This document shows positions 9,068 to 18,151 of a stretch of 64,000 nucleotides of DNA, in pieces. This DNA is from Bacteroidota bacterium (GTDB lineage Bacteria > Bacteroidota > Bacteroidia > Chitinophagales > Chitinophagaceae): the NCBI GenBank assembly GCA_947456625.1, contig CANGQJ010000003.1:140294-204293 (forward strand), written 5' to 3'. Both the position numbers and the translations under genes were made by a program. The notes below the pieces were generated by a model. That model was not told the DNA's origin and searched no databases. It saw nothing but the letters and a program-made list of their open reading frames with translations. How positions within the stretch are numbered: position 1 is the first letter of the stretch; every line of letters begins with the position of its first letter.

Positions 9068-10492
9068 ATGTATAAAATTAGTAGCATTTTGTTATTGATA
9101 ATTCTTAATCAATATTCATTTGCGCAAAATAAGATCACTCCCATTTTAATTACGGATATAAATATTGTTGATGTTGAAAATAACAAAACAATACCGCATC
9201 AATTTGTTGCCATTAAAGGTGATAGAATTGTTGAAATTGGAGGGAGTAAATTAAAAACTAAATATATAAAGGCACAAATTATTAATGGAAATAATAAATT
9301 TATAATGCCTTCACTTTGGGATATGCACGTTCACTTTGGCGGAGATACACTAAGAGAAGAAAATAAAATGTTACTACCATTATATATTGCGATGGGAATT
9401 AGTCATGTTAGAGACTGTGCTGGTGATATCAGCTTAGAGGTAATTGATTGGAAGAATAAAATTCAAGAGGGTAAATTATTAGGCCCTACCATTTTTACAT
9501 CTGGGCCTAAATTAGAAGGTATCAATTCCATTTGGCCGGGTGATTTAGAAATTGGAACTGAATCAGAAATGAATACAGCTTTAGATTCTCTGCAAAAATT
9601 AAAAGTGGATTTTATTAAAATTACCGATAATACATTAGCACCTGAATTATTTTTAAAATCAATAGTTGAAGCAAGAAAAAGAGGTTGGAAAGTTACTGGT
9701 CATGCACCTGCTACTATGACTATTGAGTTGCTATCAAAAAATGGATTGTCTGCAATTGAACATATTGGATATTTAATTCGCTCCGCTTCCAAGGATGAAG
9801 AATTGATCACTCAATTAAAAGCAGCTAACAAAATTAATGGCAGAGAGGCATCGGAAAAATATTTACAGAGTTTTGACAGTTTAGTTGCTCTCAAAAAATT
9901 TAAGCAATTGGCAAAAAACGGTACGGCTGTAGTGCCAACTATCAATGGATCATATATCACAACTTATTTAGATCAAACAAGTCATGAGCAAGATGATTAT
10001 TTAAAGTATCTAGGTCCTGCATTAAAAAGAACATACAATTGGAGAGTACAAAGGGCAGCTAATGATAATAAAGAAGCAATCGAATTTAGGCATCGCAACT
10101 TTGAAGCTGGTGCAAAATTATTGCCGTTGCTTTATCAGTCAGGCGTAAGTATTTTGGCTGGAACAGATGCAGGGTATCTTAATTCGTATAATTATCCAGG
10201 CCTTGGTATGCACCAAGAATTAGCAATAATGGTTAAATATGGGTTAAATGCACAACAAGCATTAAAGTGTTCCATAATAAACGGCCCTGCTTTTTTTAAT
10301 ATGGAAAAAGATTATGGTGCTGTACAAAAAAATAAAATGGCAGAATTACTTATACTTAATTCAAATCCATTATTAAATATACAAAATACACAATCCATTT
10401 TTGGATTAGTAAGACAAGGAAAATATTTGGATCGAAAACAATTAGACCAATTATTAATTCAAGTAGCAGGTAAAGTAAAAGCCTTGAATTAA
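9068..10492 (+). CDS. Exported amidohydrolase (imidazolonepropionase/prolidase-like)
   Basis: The 474-residue metal-dependent hydrolase has a signal peptide (residues 1-20, ending SFAQ). Metal-site residues of the amidohydrolase TIM barrel are visible: His87-x-His89 in WDMHVHF, a candidate carboxylated Lys184 in FIKITDN, His212 in TGHAPA, His232 in IEHIGY and the catalytic Asp367 in GTDAGY. An N-terminal beta-sandwich (about 25-80) precedes the barrel, as usual. Relatives hydrolyse imidazolonepropionate or dipeptides; the exported location favours peptide or amide scavenging, but the substrate is unknown. It is the last gene of the plus-strand run that starts at 6944. Confidence 0.87.
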   Translation: MYKISSILLLIILNQYSFAQNKITPILITDINIVDVENNKTIPHQFVAIKGDRIVEIGGSKLKTKYIKAQIINGNNKFIMPSLWDMHVHFGGDTLREENKMLLPLYIAMGISHVRDCAGDISLEVIDWKNKIQEGKLLGPTIFTSGPKLEGINSIWPGDLEIGTESEMNTALDSLQKLKVDFIKITDNTLAPELFLKSIVEARKRGWKVTGHAPATMTIELLSKNGLSAIEHIGYLIRSASKDEELITQLKAANKINGREASEKYLQSFDSLVALKKFKQLAKNGTAVVPTINGSYITTYLDQTSHEQDDYLKYLGPALKRTYNWRVQRAANDNKEAIEFRHRNFEAGAKLLPLLYQSGVSILAGTDAGYLNSYNYPGLGMHQELAIMVKYGLNAQQALKCSIINGPAFFNMEKDYGAVQKNKMAELLILNSNPLLNIQNTQSIFGLVRQGKYLDRKQLDQLLIQVAGKVKALN

Positions 10493-10507
10493 AACAAATT
10501 TAATATT

Positions 10508-11377
10508 TTATGATCTATCCACCGGTCTTGTCAAGCAAGTAGGACCTCCGCCTCCCTTGACACTTATTTCAGCACCTTGGTATTCAATTACCTTGCAACC
10601 TGCTTTTTCTAGTCTTGATTTAGTGATTGGATTTCCTTTTACCATTAAGCAAACACGCGGTGATAAAGCAAGTACATTACAGCCCATGCTTTCAAACTCT
10701 TCATCAGGTACTTCAACCAAATCAAACCCTCTTGCAATTAATTCGTTTCTAAATACGATTGGAATTAAAGGAGAATATACTACTGCTAAGTTTTTATCTA
10801 CTGGACTTAATACCGACATTAAATGAAATACATCAGAAGGTCCCTTATAGTGTGGCATGGACACTGGCATTACGGTAACACCTTGGGGTGCTAACAGTGC
10901 TGATAATTGACGAATCCCTTCCTCATTGGTACGATAGGTATGCCCAACTGCCAATGTTTTTTCATCTAACCAAGCCACGTCGCCCCCTTCAACAGTGCCT
11001 GGTGCTTTTATAACACCCAATATAGGAATGCCAGCTGCTTCAAAAGCACGCTGCTCTGCGGCAGGCTCGTTAATGCGGCCTTCCTTACCCATATTACAAA
11101 TTATCATTCCCTTACTTGTTGCAATAGCTGCATCTCTGCAATAAATAGAATCCATATTTACGGTACTATCCTGTGGTAAATACAAAACCTCGGTGCCATT
11201 TTCTATAAATACTTTTTCAAATGCTTCATACTCTGCTAATGCTATTGAAATATCAGGCTTGCCTAAATAATTTAAAGCTTCCCAATGCTGCGAAATATGC
11301 GCATCATCCATAAAAGCAGCAACCGCTTTTTTAATAAATACCGTTTTTAATTTTCCGAATTCAGAATGAGCACTCAT
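10508..11377 (-). CDS. DDAH/arginine-deiminase-fold hydrolase
   Basis: The 289-residue protein belongs to the guanidino-group-modifying superfamily (dimethylarginine dimethylaminohydrolase, arginine deiminase, amidinotransferase), which uses a cysteine nucleophile. I see Asp82 in YCRDAA, the EGGD motif (130-133), catalytic His185 in DVFHLMS and Cys281 in the C-terminal GGGPTCLTRP, so the active site looks intact. There is no signal peptide. It lies 11 bases downstream of an APC-family amino-acid antiporter, suggesting import of arginine or a methylated arginine followed by hydrolysis to citrulline. DDAH-like activity fits the length better than true arginine deiminase (about 400 residues). 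The exact substrate is unproven. Confidence 0.87.
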   Translation of the reverse strand: MSAHSEFGKLKTVFIKKAVAAFMDDAHISQHWEALNYLGKPDISIALAEYEAFEKVFIENGTEVLYLPQDSTVNMDSIYCRDAAIATSKGMIICNMGKEGRINEPAAEQRAFEAAGIPILGVIKAPGTVEGGDVAWLDEKTLAVGHTYRTNEEGIRQLSALLAPQGVTVMPVSMPHYKGPSDVFHLMSVLSPVDKNLAVVYSPLIPIVFRNELIARGFDLVEVPDEEFESMGCNVLALSPRVCLMVKGNPITKSRLEKAGCKVIEYQGAEISVKGGGGPTCLTRPVDRS

Positions 11378-11388
11378 AATAAATTTAA

Positions 11389-12708
11389 TTAATTGGTTTG
11401 TGTTTTGTCTCGTTTAGCAATTGCAAAAACATAAATAGGGACAGAAAATAAAGTAAGAAAAAATCCCCAGAAAACTGTTTCCTGTCCTAGTCCTAGCATA
11501 ATCCAAATGCAAAATATAAATGTAAAACTTGCAAGCATAATAGCCATTGTTTTAGTCCAATTATTTGCAAAGTTTTTTCTTAATCTTAATATCATAAAAG
11601 AGGCTGTACAAAAAACATAAGGAATAATAATGGTTGAGGTAGTAAGTAAAATTAAAAACTGAAACTGTGCTACCAACCCTTTAGTGTAATTCATTATCAT
11701 AAATACAGAGACGAAAACACTGGAGATAACCATACCAAGTGCAGGCACCCCCTTACTATTATTAAGCGCAAAAACTGCTGGAAATAATTTGTCCTTTGCA
11801 ATAGCTGCAGGCAATTGCCCTTGTATTAATATATATCCATTTAATGCGCCAAATGCAGCAATAGCAACCCCTGCACTTACTAAATATTGTGCACTTGGCC
11901 CCCATATTAAAATAGCAGCATCGGCAAATGGAGTGACACTTGTTTTTAATTGCGCTGCTGGTATCATACCCATAATAGCAACCGTGCTTAAAATATACAC
12001 CAGTGTTGCAATAAGGGTTCCCATGGTGGTGGCTTTAGCAACAGTGCTTGCCGAATTAGCAACACTACCCGAAGGAATGGTTGCACACTCAATACCTAAA
12101 AAAGCAAAAAAAGTTAAAGTAGTAGTGGCTGTTATTGCTGCAAAGTTGGAACTGCCACTATTATTAAATGGTAAAAAATTATCCCAATGAATATAAAATA
12201 AACCTGCAATGCCAATACAAATTATGGGAACAATTTTTAAAATAGTAGTAACCAATTGTAATTTCCCCGAGGTTAATATACCTAATGAATTAACCCAAGT
12301 TAAAAACCAAATGGTAGCTAGTCCAGTAAACGCAGCAAGTAAACTATTAGTAGATAATGCTGGGATAAAAGTACTCATAGCACTAATAAAGGAAACAGTA
12401 ATAGCTGCGTTGGAACACCAAACCGAGACTAAATAACACCAAGCCACTAGGAATCCTGCAAAATCGCCCAGGCCTTTTTGTGAATACGCATAAGGACCGC
12501 CGTTTGCTGCTGGTAATAAATTAGATAAATGTGCAAATACTTTAGACAATAAAAAAGCGCCTATGGATGCGCATATCCAACCCACTAAACTAATGCCTCC
12601 AAAACTTGCAAGTGTTGCAGGCATCATAAAAACACCGGCGCCAATCATATTACCTATGACCAATGAAGTGCTGGTCCATAAACCCAATTGATTTTTGCTT
12701 TCCTGCAT
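11389..12708 (-). CDS. APC-family amino-acid/polyamine antiporter
   Basis: The 439-residue inner-membrane permease has about twelve hydrophobic segments. The first helix carries GNMIGAGVFMMPA (19-31), very close to the substrate-binding helix of AdiC, PotE and CadB-type exchangers. It is the first gene of a two-gene minus-strand unit with the DDAH-fold hydrolase, which supports arginine or a related cationic amino acid as substrate, possibly exchanged for a product such as ornithine, citrulline or dimethylamine-related compounds. The start is ATG at 12708 and the SusCD terminator lies just beyond. Confidence 0.85.
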   Translation of the reverse strand: MQESKNQLGLWTSTSLVIGNMIGAGVFMMPATLASFGGISLVGWICASIGAFLLSKVFAHLSNLLPAANGGPYAYSQKGLGDFAGFLVAWCYLVSVWCSNAAITVSFISAMSTFIPALSTNSLLAAFTGLATIWFLTWVNSLGILTSGKLQLVTTILKIVPIICIGIAGLFYIHWDNFLPFNNSGSSNFAAITATTTLTFFAFLGIECATIPSGSVANSASTVAKATTMGTLIATLVYILSTVAIMGMIPAAQLKTSVTPFADAAILIWGPSAQYLVSAGVAIAAFGALNGYILIQGQLPAAIAKDKLFPAVFALNNSKGVPALGMVISSVFVSVFMIMNYTKGLVAQFQFLILLTTSTIIIPYVFCTASFMILRLRKNFANNWTKTMAIMLASFTFIFCIWIMLGLGQETVFWGFFLTLFSVPIYVFAIAKRDKTQTN

Positions 12709-12767
12709 GCTGTTAAGTTAGGAAAAGTAGTGGAATTATACATACAAAACCTAAGGGTAAAGGAAAT

Positions 12768-12797
12768 AAAAAAGCCCCGCGAAATTCGCGGGGCTTT
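12768..12797 (-). terminator. Terminator of the SusCD operon
   Basis: A 13-bp GC-rich stem (AAAGCCCCGCGAA with TTCGCGGGGCTTT, 12771-12797) closes a very short loop. On the minus strand it is followed by a run of six T. It is 24 bases downstream of the SusD stop and probably also insulates the permease operon. Confidence 0.88.
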
Positions 12798-12820
12798 AAA
12801 TATATTAACTGATATAAAAA

Positions 12821-14536
12821 CTACCAGTTAGGATTTTTAACAGCTGCAGAACCTGTAGCTGGTGCGTTCTTTCCAGTTTCATCTGTAGGAACATCCCAAT
12901 AGTCCATAAAGTTAAAGTTAAGTGTAGCGTTAGTGTAAACTACTTTGTTAAAGATCAAAGTAGCGCCATAACGTCCACCACCATTTGTTGTACTATAAGT
13001 CCAACCCCAACGTCTTGCATCAAACCAAGATAAACCACGGAAAGCAAGTGCAGCACCTCTTTCTTTAGTTAACTCAGTTAAAGCAGCAGTTGCAGAGATA
13101 GAAGTTGCTAATGCAGCAACACCTGCTTTTTGGTAAGTACGAACAGCGTTAATTAAAGCAACACCACCAGCAACATCATTAGATCTAATTTTAGCTTCCG
13201 CTAACATTAAAGCATTTTCTTCATAAGATGGCCCGATATAAACTTCAATTCCACCTGGTTGCTTAGAACCAAGTACAGGAACTGTTAAGCCTTTTGCAGC
13301 ACCGTCCACTAAAGAGTAACGAGTTGTGTTTGTATTAGCATCACCATAGAATACACCATCAGCAGTACTAAAGTTTGCTAAACGAGCATCGCCAGCACCA
13401 AAGTTTGCAACTAAACGCTCAGACACTTTATAAGTAGTGTTTTGGTTAGAAGCAGCACAGATACTAGCAACTGTACCAGAAGTTGCAGAGAAGAAAGAGT
13501 TAGTAGCAGTAGAACGACCTGTGAATACATAGTCGCCTTGACCAATACCTGCATTACAATAAGTTGTAATAGCAGCCCAATCAGCAGCAGAAATTACTGG
13601 TATAGAAGCTTTTGAAATAGTTGCACTTGTGCTACCATTTACAAAAGGAGCTAAACGGTTTACTAAAATGTTTCTAGCAAGTAAAGTATTAATTGACTTA
13701 ATAAATTGAGCTGTAGAAGGCACTTTACCTAAACCAGTTTGATTTTGTTGAGGGATTAACTGAGTTAACATTGCAGTGTAATCGCCTTGGCTACCAATAC
13801 TAGATAAAGTAGTTTGAGCTAATTTTAATTGCTTGTCGGACTCTGCAATGATTGCGTTATGATCAACGTACTTGTTGTTAATTGTAGCCGATTTGTCTTC
13901 AATTAAGCCAGCATAGTACATGCTACCAAGTTGTGCATATGCATAACCTTTCCAGAAATAACACCAAGCTTGCACTGTTTTTGCTTTATCAGCAGACAAT
14001 GAAGAAATTGAAGCTAAATTTTCAAGTGCTGTGTTACAACCATTAATCATAGCGTACATATTTGTCCACTCATAATATAATGCGTTGTTACCATTTGCTG
14101 TAGAAGCTGGGTCGTTAAAACCACGAATGATACCAGTTGCTTGAGGTGAAGTGTTTTTGAAAGTTGTAGTAGCAGCATTTGTTGGATCAGCTACGAAACT
14201 ATCAGGAACACCCATTGTTGTTGTTTGGTTGTTAGAACCTTGTCCACCACCTACAACGTCACCCATTAACTCGCGGTAACCCCATGGTAATGAAAAATAG
14301 CTATCACCCAACCATCCATCTCCGTAGTTGAAACCGTTCCAGTACACGCTACCTTGCGCATATGCAGCAATTCCACCTTCGGTGTTTACGTTACCCGCAA
14401 AAGTCGGGTCGTTAGGGTCTTTCACATCAAGTTGTTTCGTACAAGCGCTTGAAACTAACATGATGGTTGCGACCGCCAAGATGTACAAACTGTACGATCC
14501 TGATGTTCTTTGTTTTAAATTTATTAATCTTTTCAT
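12821..14536 (-). CDS. SusD/RagB-family outer-membrane lipoprotein
   Basis: The 571-residue protein is the surface lipoprotein that caps a SusC transporter and binds its substrate. The N-terminus has a basic segment, a hydrophobic stretch and a lipobox VSSAC with the lipidated Cys32. The middle contains TPR-like helices (AWCYFWKGYAYAQLG, about 190-205), and the end has the typical SusD pattern of LTKERGAALAFRGLSWFDARRWGW and a final W. It starts 28 bases after SusC. The substrate, glycan or other, is not revealed because no hydrolase genes accompany the pair. Confidence 0.92.
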   Translation of the reverse strand: MKRLINLKQRTSGSYSLYILAVATIMLVSSACTKQLDVKDPNDPTFAGNVNTEGGIAAYAQGSVYWNGFNYGDGWLGDSYFSLPWGYRELMGDVVGGGQGSNNQTTTMGVPDSFVADPTNAATTTFKNTSPQATGIIRGFNDPASTANGNNALYYEWTNMYAMINGCNTALENLASISSLSADKAKTVQAWCYFWKGYAYAQLGSMYYAGLIEDKSATINNKYVDHNAIIAESDKQLKLAQTTLSSIGSQGDYTAMLTQLIPQQNQTGLGKVPSTAQFIKSINTLLARNILVNRLAPFVNGSTSATISKASIPVISAADWAAITTYCNAGIGQGDYVFTGRSTATNSFFSATSGTVASICAASNQNTTYKVSERLVANFGAGDARLANFSTADGVFYGDANTNTTRYSLVDGAAKGLTVPVLGSKQPGGIEVYIGPSYEENALMLAEAKIRSNDVAGGVALINAVRTYQKAGVAALATSISATAALTELTKERGAALAFRGLSWFDARRWGWTYSTTNGGGRYGATLIFNKVVYTNATLNFNFMDYWDVPTDETGKNAPATGSAAVKNPNW

Positions 14537-14564
14537 CTGTTATACTTTTTTATTTAGGTTAGAA

Positions 14565-17500
14565 TTAGAATCCAAGGTTTAATGAAATTTGGAAAGATTT
14601 CATATTTGGAATCGTACTATGATCAACACCTCTGTCATAAGAAGAGTTAGAAGCACCTGAACTAATTTCTGGATCTAAACCATCATACTTAGTAAAGGTT
14701 AACAAGTTACGACCACTTAACACCAATTGTGCTTTTTTAGCCCATTTGATATCTGTGAATTTTGCTAAGTCAACTCCTAAAGAGATGTTTCTTAATCTTA
14801 CGAAAGAGGCATCAGAATAGAAATAGTCTTTTGTAACGTTGTTACCAACACCCTTAGCTGTATTACCTAAAGCGTAGTAAGCACTCGCATAGTAAGCAGA
14901 CCAAGCGCCAGTTTGTCCACCAATTGTAACTGGTTTAGCAAAGTCACTACTAATACCATCACGATACATCCACTCTTTAGTTTGCTCATACAAGTGTGCA
15001 CCATTTACCCAATCAAATTGGAAACCAAAAGTGATAGCTTGTTTGAAAGTAAAGTTGTTGATGAATGAAGAAGTAAATGTTGGGTTAGGATCTCCTAAAG
15101 AAGTTGCTTCGTCAGAGAAGAAAATTGCTTTAGTTGCTGTGTTCACTACACGACCATTTACGATTTCATACTTACTTTGATCAGCAGCTGCGATAAATGG
15201 AGTTTTGCCATCAGCTCTTAAAGCAGATACGCTAGTTAAGGCTTTGTAACCATATAACTCACCAATCTTACGTCCAGCAGCTAATGCTAAACCTGTAGAA
15301 CCAGCATAAGAAATCAATGGTATATCACCACCTTCTACTTTATCAATCATAGAAACTTGGTGTCCCCAGTTTGTTGTGAAATCCCAAGCAAAATTCTTAG
15401 AATTAACTACTGGGATACTTAAGCTAAATTGAATACCATTAGAAGACAATGCAATTGCGTTTGTTAATAAACTTGTTCCACCAGTACTTGGCGGTACGTT
15501 TTGAGCAAAGATTGCATTATCGGTATTACGCTTCCAGTAAGTAAATGAAGCGTTTAAAGTTCTAAACCAGTTACCTGATTTTAATAAACCTAAAGATAAA
15601 TCTGTACCGAATTCAGTTTCAGTTGAAACCTCCACATTTAAGTTAGGGTTTTTAGCAGAAGACTGATTGGTGTATGCAACTTGAGAACCTGTTGGTTGCA
15701 AGTTTAACACAGGGTAACGATCAAATGCACCTGGTTGGATACCCGCTTGACCATAAGCCGCACGTAATTTCCAAGAAGTGATGAAGTTACTTACTTTATC
15801 AAAAAACTTAAATGACTCTAAGTTTACATAACCATTGTAGTGAGGGAAAGTGAATGGTTTAGAACCTGCACCAAACGCAGAAGAATAGTCAGTTCTAAAT
15901 CCACCAGTAACACCCGCGTGGTTAGCCCAGTCAATTTTTTGATCCACTACATAACCAAATGTTACAAATGTTTCATTGTAGTCATAGTTATAAGCTTGAG
16001 ACTGAGTAGAAGTCATAGAGAATGGAGGATTTAACTGTAAAGAAATACCGTAACCATCTAACTCCTTGTATTGACTCTTACGATAATCAAAACCAGCTAA
16101 AGTGCTTGTAGTGATTGGCAATTTCAAACCAAAATCTCTTTGGAAGTCAGTTGTAGCAACTGCATTCGCGTTAAAGTTTTGTTTTGTTAAATTGTATTGG
16201 AAGTTATCAATTTCACCTGTATTATCTGAACCGTTCGCACGACTAGCCCAGCTACCATAGTAGTTAGAGCTTTCGTCTAAAGATTGGTTGTAATAAGTCC
16301 AAACATCGTTTTCATTTCTGTAGCTAATACCATATTTCGCATTCAACACAATGTTTTTGTTGATTTTGTAGTTAGCTTCAAAATTTTGGATGATATCATA
16401 TTTCTTACTGTTACCGCTTGTATAATCCACTTGATAGTAAGGGTTACCCGCGTTTACAGAAACGAAACTAGCTTTTTGATACACTGGGTGTTTACCACCT
16501 ACAACTGTATCAGCAATGCTTAAGAATGGAGAGGTATTTAAGAAACCATAAATTTGACCTACACCTGCATTTGAGTTACCGTATCCAAATCCTGTTCCAC
16601 CTGGTGCTCCCAAACCTGGGTGCATGTCGTTGGCAGTATAAGCAATACTAGTAATAGAACGGATAGTGAAATTTTTGAAAATTTCAGCACCAATGTTTGC
16701 AGTAATATTTGTTCTGTCTAAAGCACCATTGTTTCTTAAGAAAGGAGAATTAGAATGATTGTTAGAAACAGTCAAGCTAAAGTCGTTTTTCTCACCGCCA
16801 CCATTTACGTTAATGCTATTGTTGATTGTTTGTGCATCTTGGAAGATTTCAGCAAAGTGATCATGGTATTTTAAAGCACCAACATATGGTTTGTTAAATT
16901 GGTTTCTTGGATCCAAGATACCATAACGAGTATAGCTCTGAGTTTCACCAGGAGCATTAGGGTTTGTTCCAACCTCACTACCATAAGTATAGGCTAATGA
17001 ACCAGAACCTAATAAAGATCCTAATACTGGGTCAATTGTTAAAGGAGCACCTTTAGCAAAACCACCACTTGCGTTTGCAGAAATAATATTTCCGTTAGCA
17101 TCTGTTAAGTAAGGGTGCAATTGAGCTTTACCAAAGTTTCCAGAGTTAATGAAAGTACTGTTTGCAACGCTAGAAGAAACGTTTACATTAATTTTTCCTT
17201 TCACCCCTTTTTTAGTGAAAATTTGGATTACACCATTCGCACCTTGCGCACCATATAAAGAAGCAGAAGCAGCACCTTGAACTACCTCCACACGATCAAC
17301 TTGAGTTAAGTCGATAGTTGTTAAGCTAGAGAAAGGAACCTCAACTCCATCTAATAATACTAATGGACGAGTACCACCTTGTACGGTGTTAATACCACGT
17401 AATACGATGTTTACTTGGTCACCAGGGTTACCAGACACAGAAGAAATTTGCGCACCTGGGATTTTACCGATCAAAGCTTGGTCGATAGAAGCAGCAGGAA

Positions 17501-17891
17501 CGATAGGTAATTTAGCAGAACCAATAGATTCTGTAGAGATACCTAATTTTTTTCTAGAAGTCGCAACACCTGATCCTGTTACAACTACCTCACTTAATGC
17601 TTTCACATCAGTAGCTAATTTCACAGTTACATTTGCAGCAGCAGCTACAGATTTTGACTCATATCCAAGTGCAGATACCACTAAAGTTGCACCATTTGCA
17701 GCTTTAAGTGTGAAAGTACCATCAGTGTTAGCTGATGCACCTGTTCTTGTACCTTTAACTTGAACTGAAGCTCCAGAAATTGGATCTCCTTTTTCGTCAG
17801 TTACTCTACCATTTACGGTAAGATTTTGGGCCATTGCAGTACCAAAGAATAGGCACGATGCAAGTAGACTCCATAAAAGTTTTTTTCTCAT
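14565..17891 (-). CDS. SusC/RagA-family TonB-linked outer-membrane transporter
   Basis: This is a 1108-residue TonB-dependent transporter that imports oligomers together with SusD. I chose the ATG at 17891 (MRKKLLWSLL) rather than one 17 codons upstream because a clean signal peptide (1-21, ending TAMAQ) follows it. A carboxypeptidase-regulatory-like domain (about 23-95), a LSEVVVTGSG TonB-box region, a plug with QALIGKIPGAQI and the VLLDGVEV SusC signature, and a beta-barrel ending in SLNLGF complete the protein. No sensor, anti-sigma factor or glycoside hydrolase adjoins the pair, so it looks like an orphan SusCD. A 17-bp palindrome overlaps a TAAATTTG -7-like box upstream. Confidence 0.93.
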   Translation of the reverse strand: MRKKLLWSLLASCLFFGTAMAQNLTVNGRVTDEKGDPISGASVQVKGTRTGASANTDGTFTLKAANGATLVVSALGYESKSVAAAANVTVKLATDVKALSEVVVTGSGVATSRKKLGISTESIGSAKLPIVPAASIDQALIGKIPGAQISSVSGNPGDQVNIVLRGINTVQGGTRPLVLLDGVEVPFSSLTTIDLTQVDRVEVVQGAASASLYGAQGANGVIQIFTKKGVKGKINVNVSSSVANSTFINSGNFGKAQLHPYLTDANGNIISANASGGFAKGAPLTIDPVLGSLLGSGSLAYTYGSEVGTNPNAPGETQSYTRYGILDPRNQFNKPYVGALKYHDHFAEIFQDAQTINNSINVNGGGEKNDFSLTVSNNHSNSPFLRNNGALDRTNITANIGAEIFKNFTIRSITSIAYTANDMHPGLGAPGGTGFGYGNSNAGVGQIYGFLNTSPFLSIADTVVGGKHPVYQKASFVSVNAGNPYYQVDYTSGNSKKYDIIQNFEANYKINKNIVLNAKYGISYRNENDVWTYYNQSLDESSNYYGSWASRANGSDNTGEIDNFQYNLTKQNFNANAVATTDFQRDFGLKLPITTSTLAGFDYRKSQYKELDGYGISLQLNPPFSMTSTQSQAYNYDYNETFVTFGYVVDQKIDWANHAGVTGGFRTDYSSAFGAGSKPFTFPHYNGYVNLESFKFFDKVSNFITSWKLRAAYGQAGIQPGAFDRYPVLNLQPTGSQVAYTNQSSAKNPNLNVEVSTETEFGTDLSLGLLKSGNWFRTLNASFTYWKRNTDNAIFAQNVPPSTGGTSLLTNAIALSSNGIQFSLSIPVVNSKNFAWDFTTNWGHQVSMIDKVEGGDIPLISYAGSTGLALAAGRKIGELYGYKALTSVSALRADGKTPFIAAADQSKYEIVNGRVVNTATKAIFFSDEATSLGDPNPTFTSSFINNFTFKQAITFGFQFDWVNGAHLYEQTKEWMYRDGISSDFAKPVTIGGQTGAWSAYYASAYYALGNTAKGVGNNVTKDYFYSDASFVRLRNISLGVDLAKFTDIKWAKKAQLVLSGRNLLTFTKYDGLDPEISSGASNSSYDRGVDHSTIPNMKSFQISLNLGF

Positions 17892-18004
17892 ACTTGTTTT
17901 AATTTTTGTTAAACTGAACTTGTCTTGTATAACACGAAACACTAAATTAAGATTTTGTTAACAATTGGCAAAGAAAAAGGGCTTAAATAACACTTAATTT
18001 TCTA

Positions 18005-18036
18005 CAAATTTAGTAGACTACTAAAAAAATATTCAT
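18005..18036 (-). promoter_or_regulatory. Probable SusCD promoter overlapped by a 17-bp palindrome
   Basis: On the minus strand TAAATTTG (18005-18012) matches the Bacteroidota -7 consensus TAnnTTTG exactly. TATG about 21 bases upstream is a one-mismatch -33 element. The perfect inverted repeat TTTAGTAG-A-CTACTAAA (18009-18025) starts inside the -7 box, a typical place for a repressor operator. The implied transcript has a leader of about 100 bases before the SusC ATG. The surrounding 17892-18151 region is very AT-rich and holds no gene. Confidence 0.5.
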
Positions 18037-18151
18037 AAATAATTGATTATCAATAAAAAAATTATTTTAATCATATTATAATATATCACATATATAATAA
18101 TTACCTCCAAAACTTGAATATTTATTAAATTCATAGCCTTAACAATTACTT

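Noticed and set aside
12821..17891. A full polysaccharide utilisation locus around SusCD
   Set aside because: No glycoside hydrolase, lyase or dedicated regulator flanks the pair; the neighbours have their own terminators and strands.
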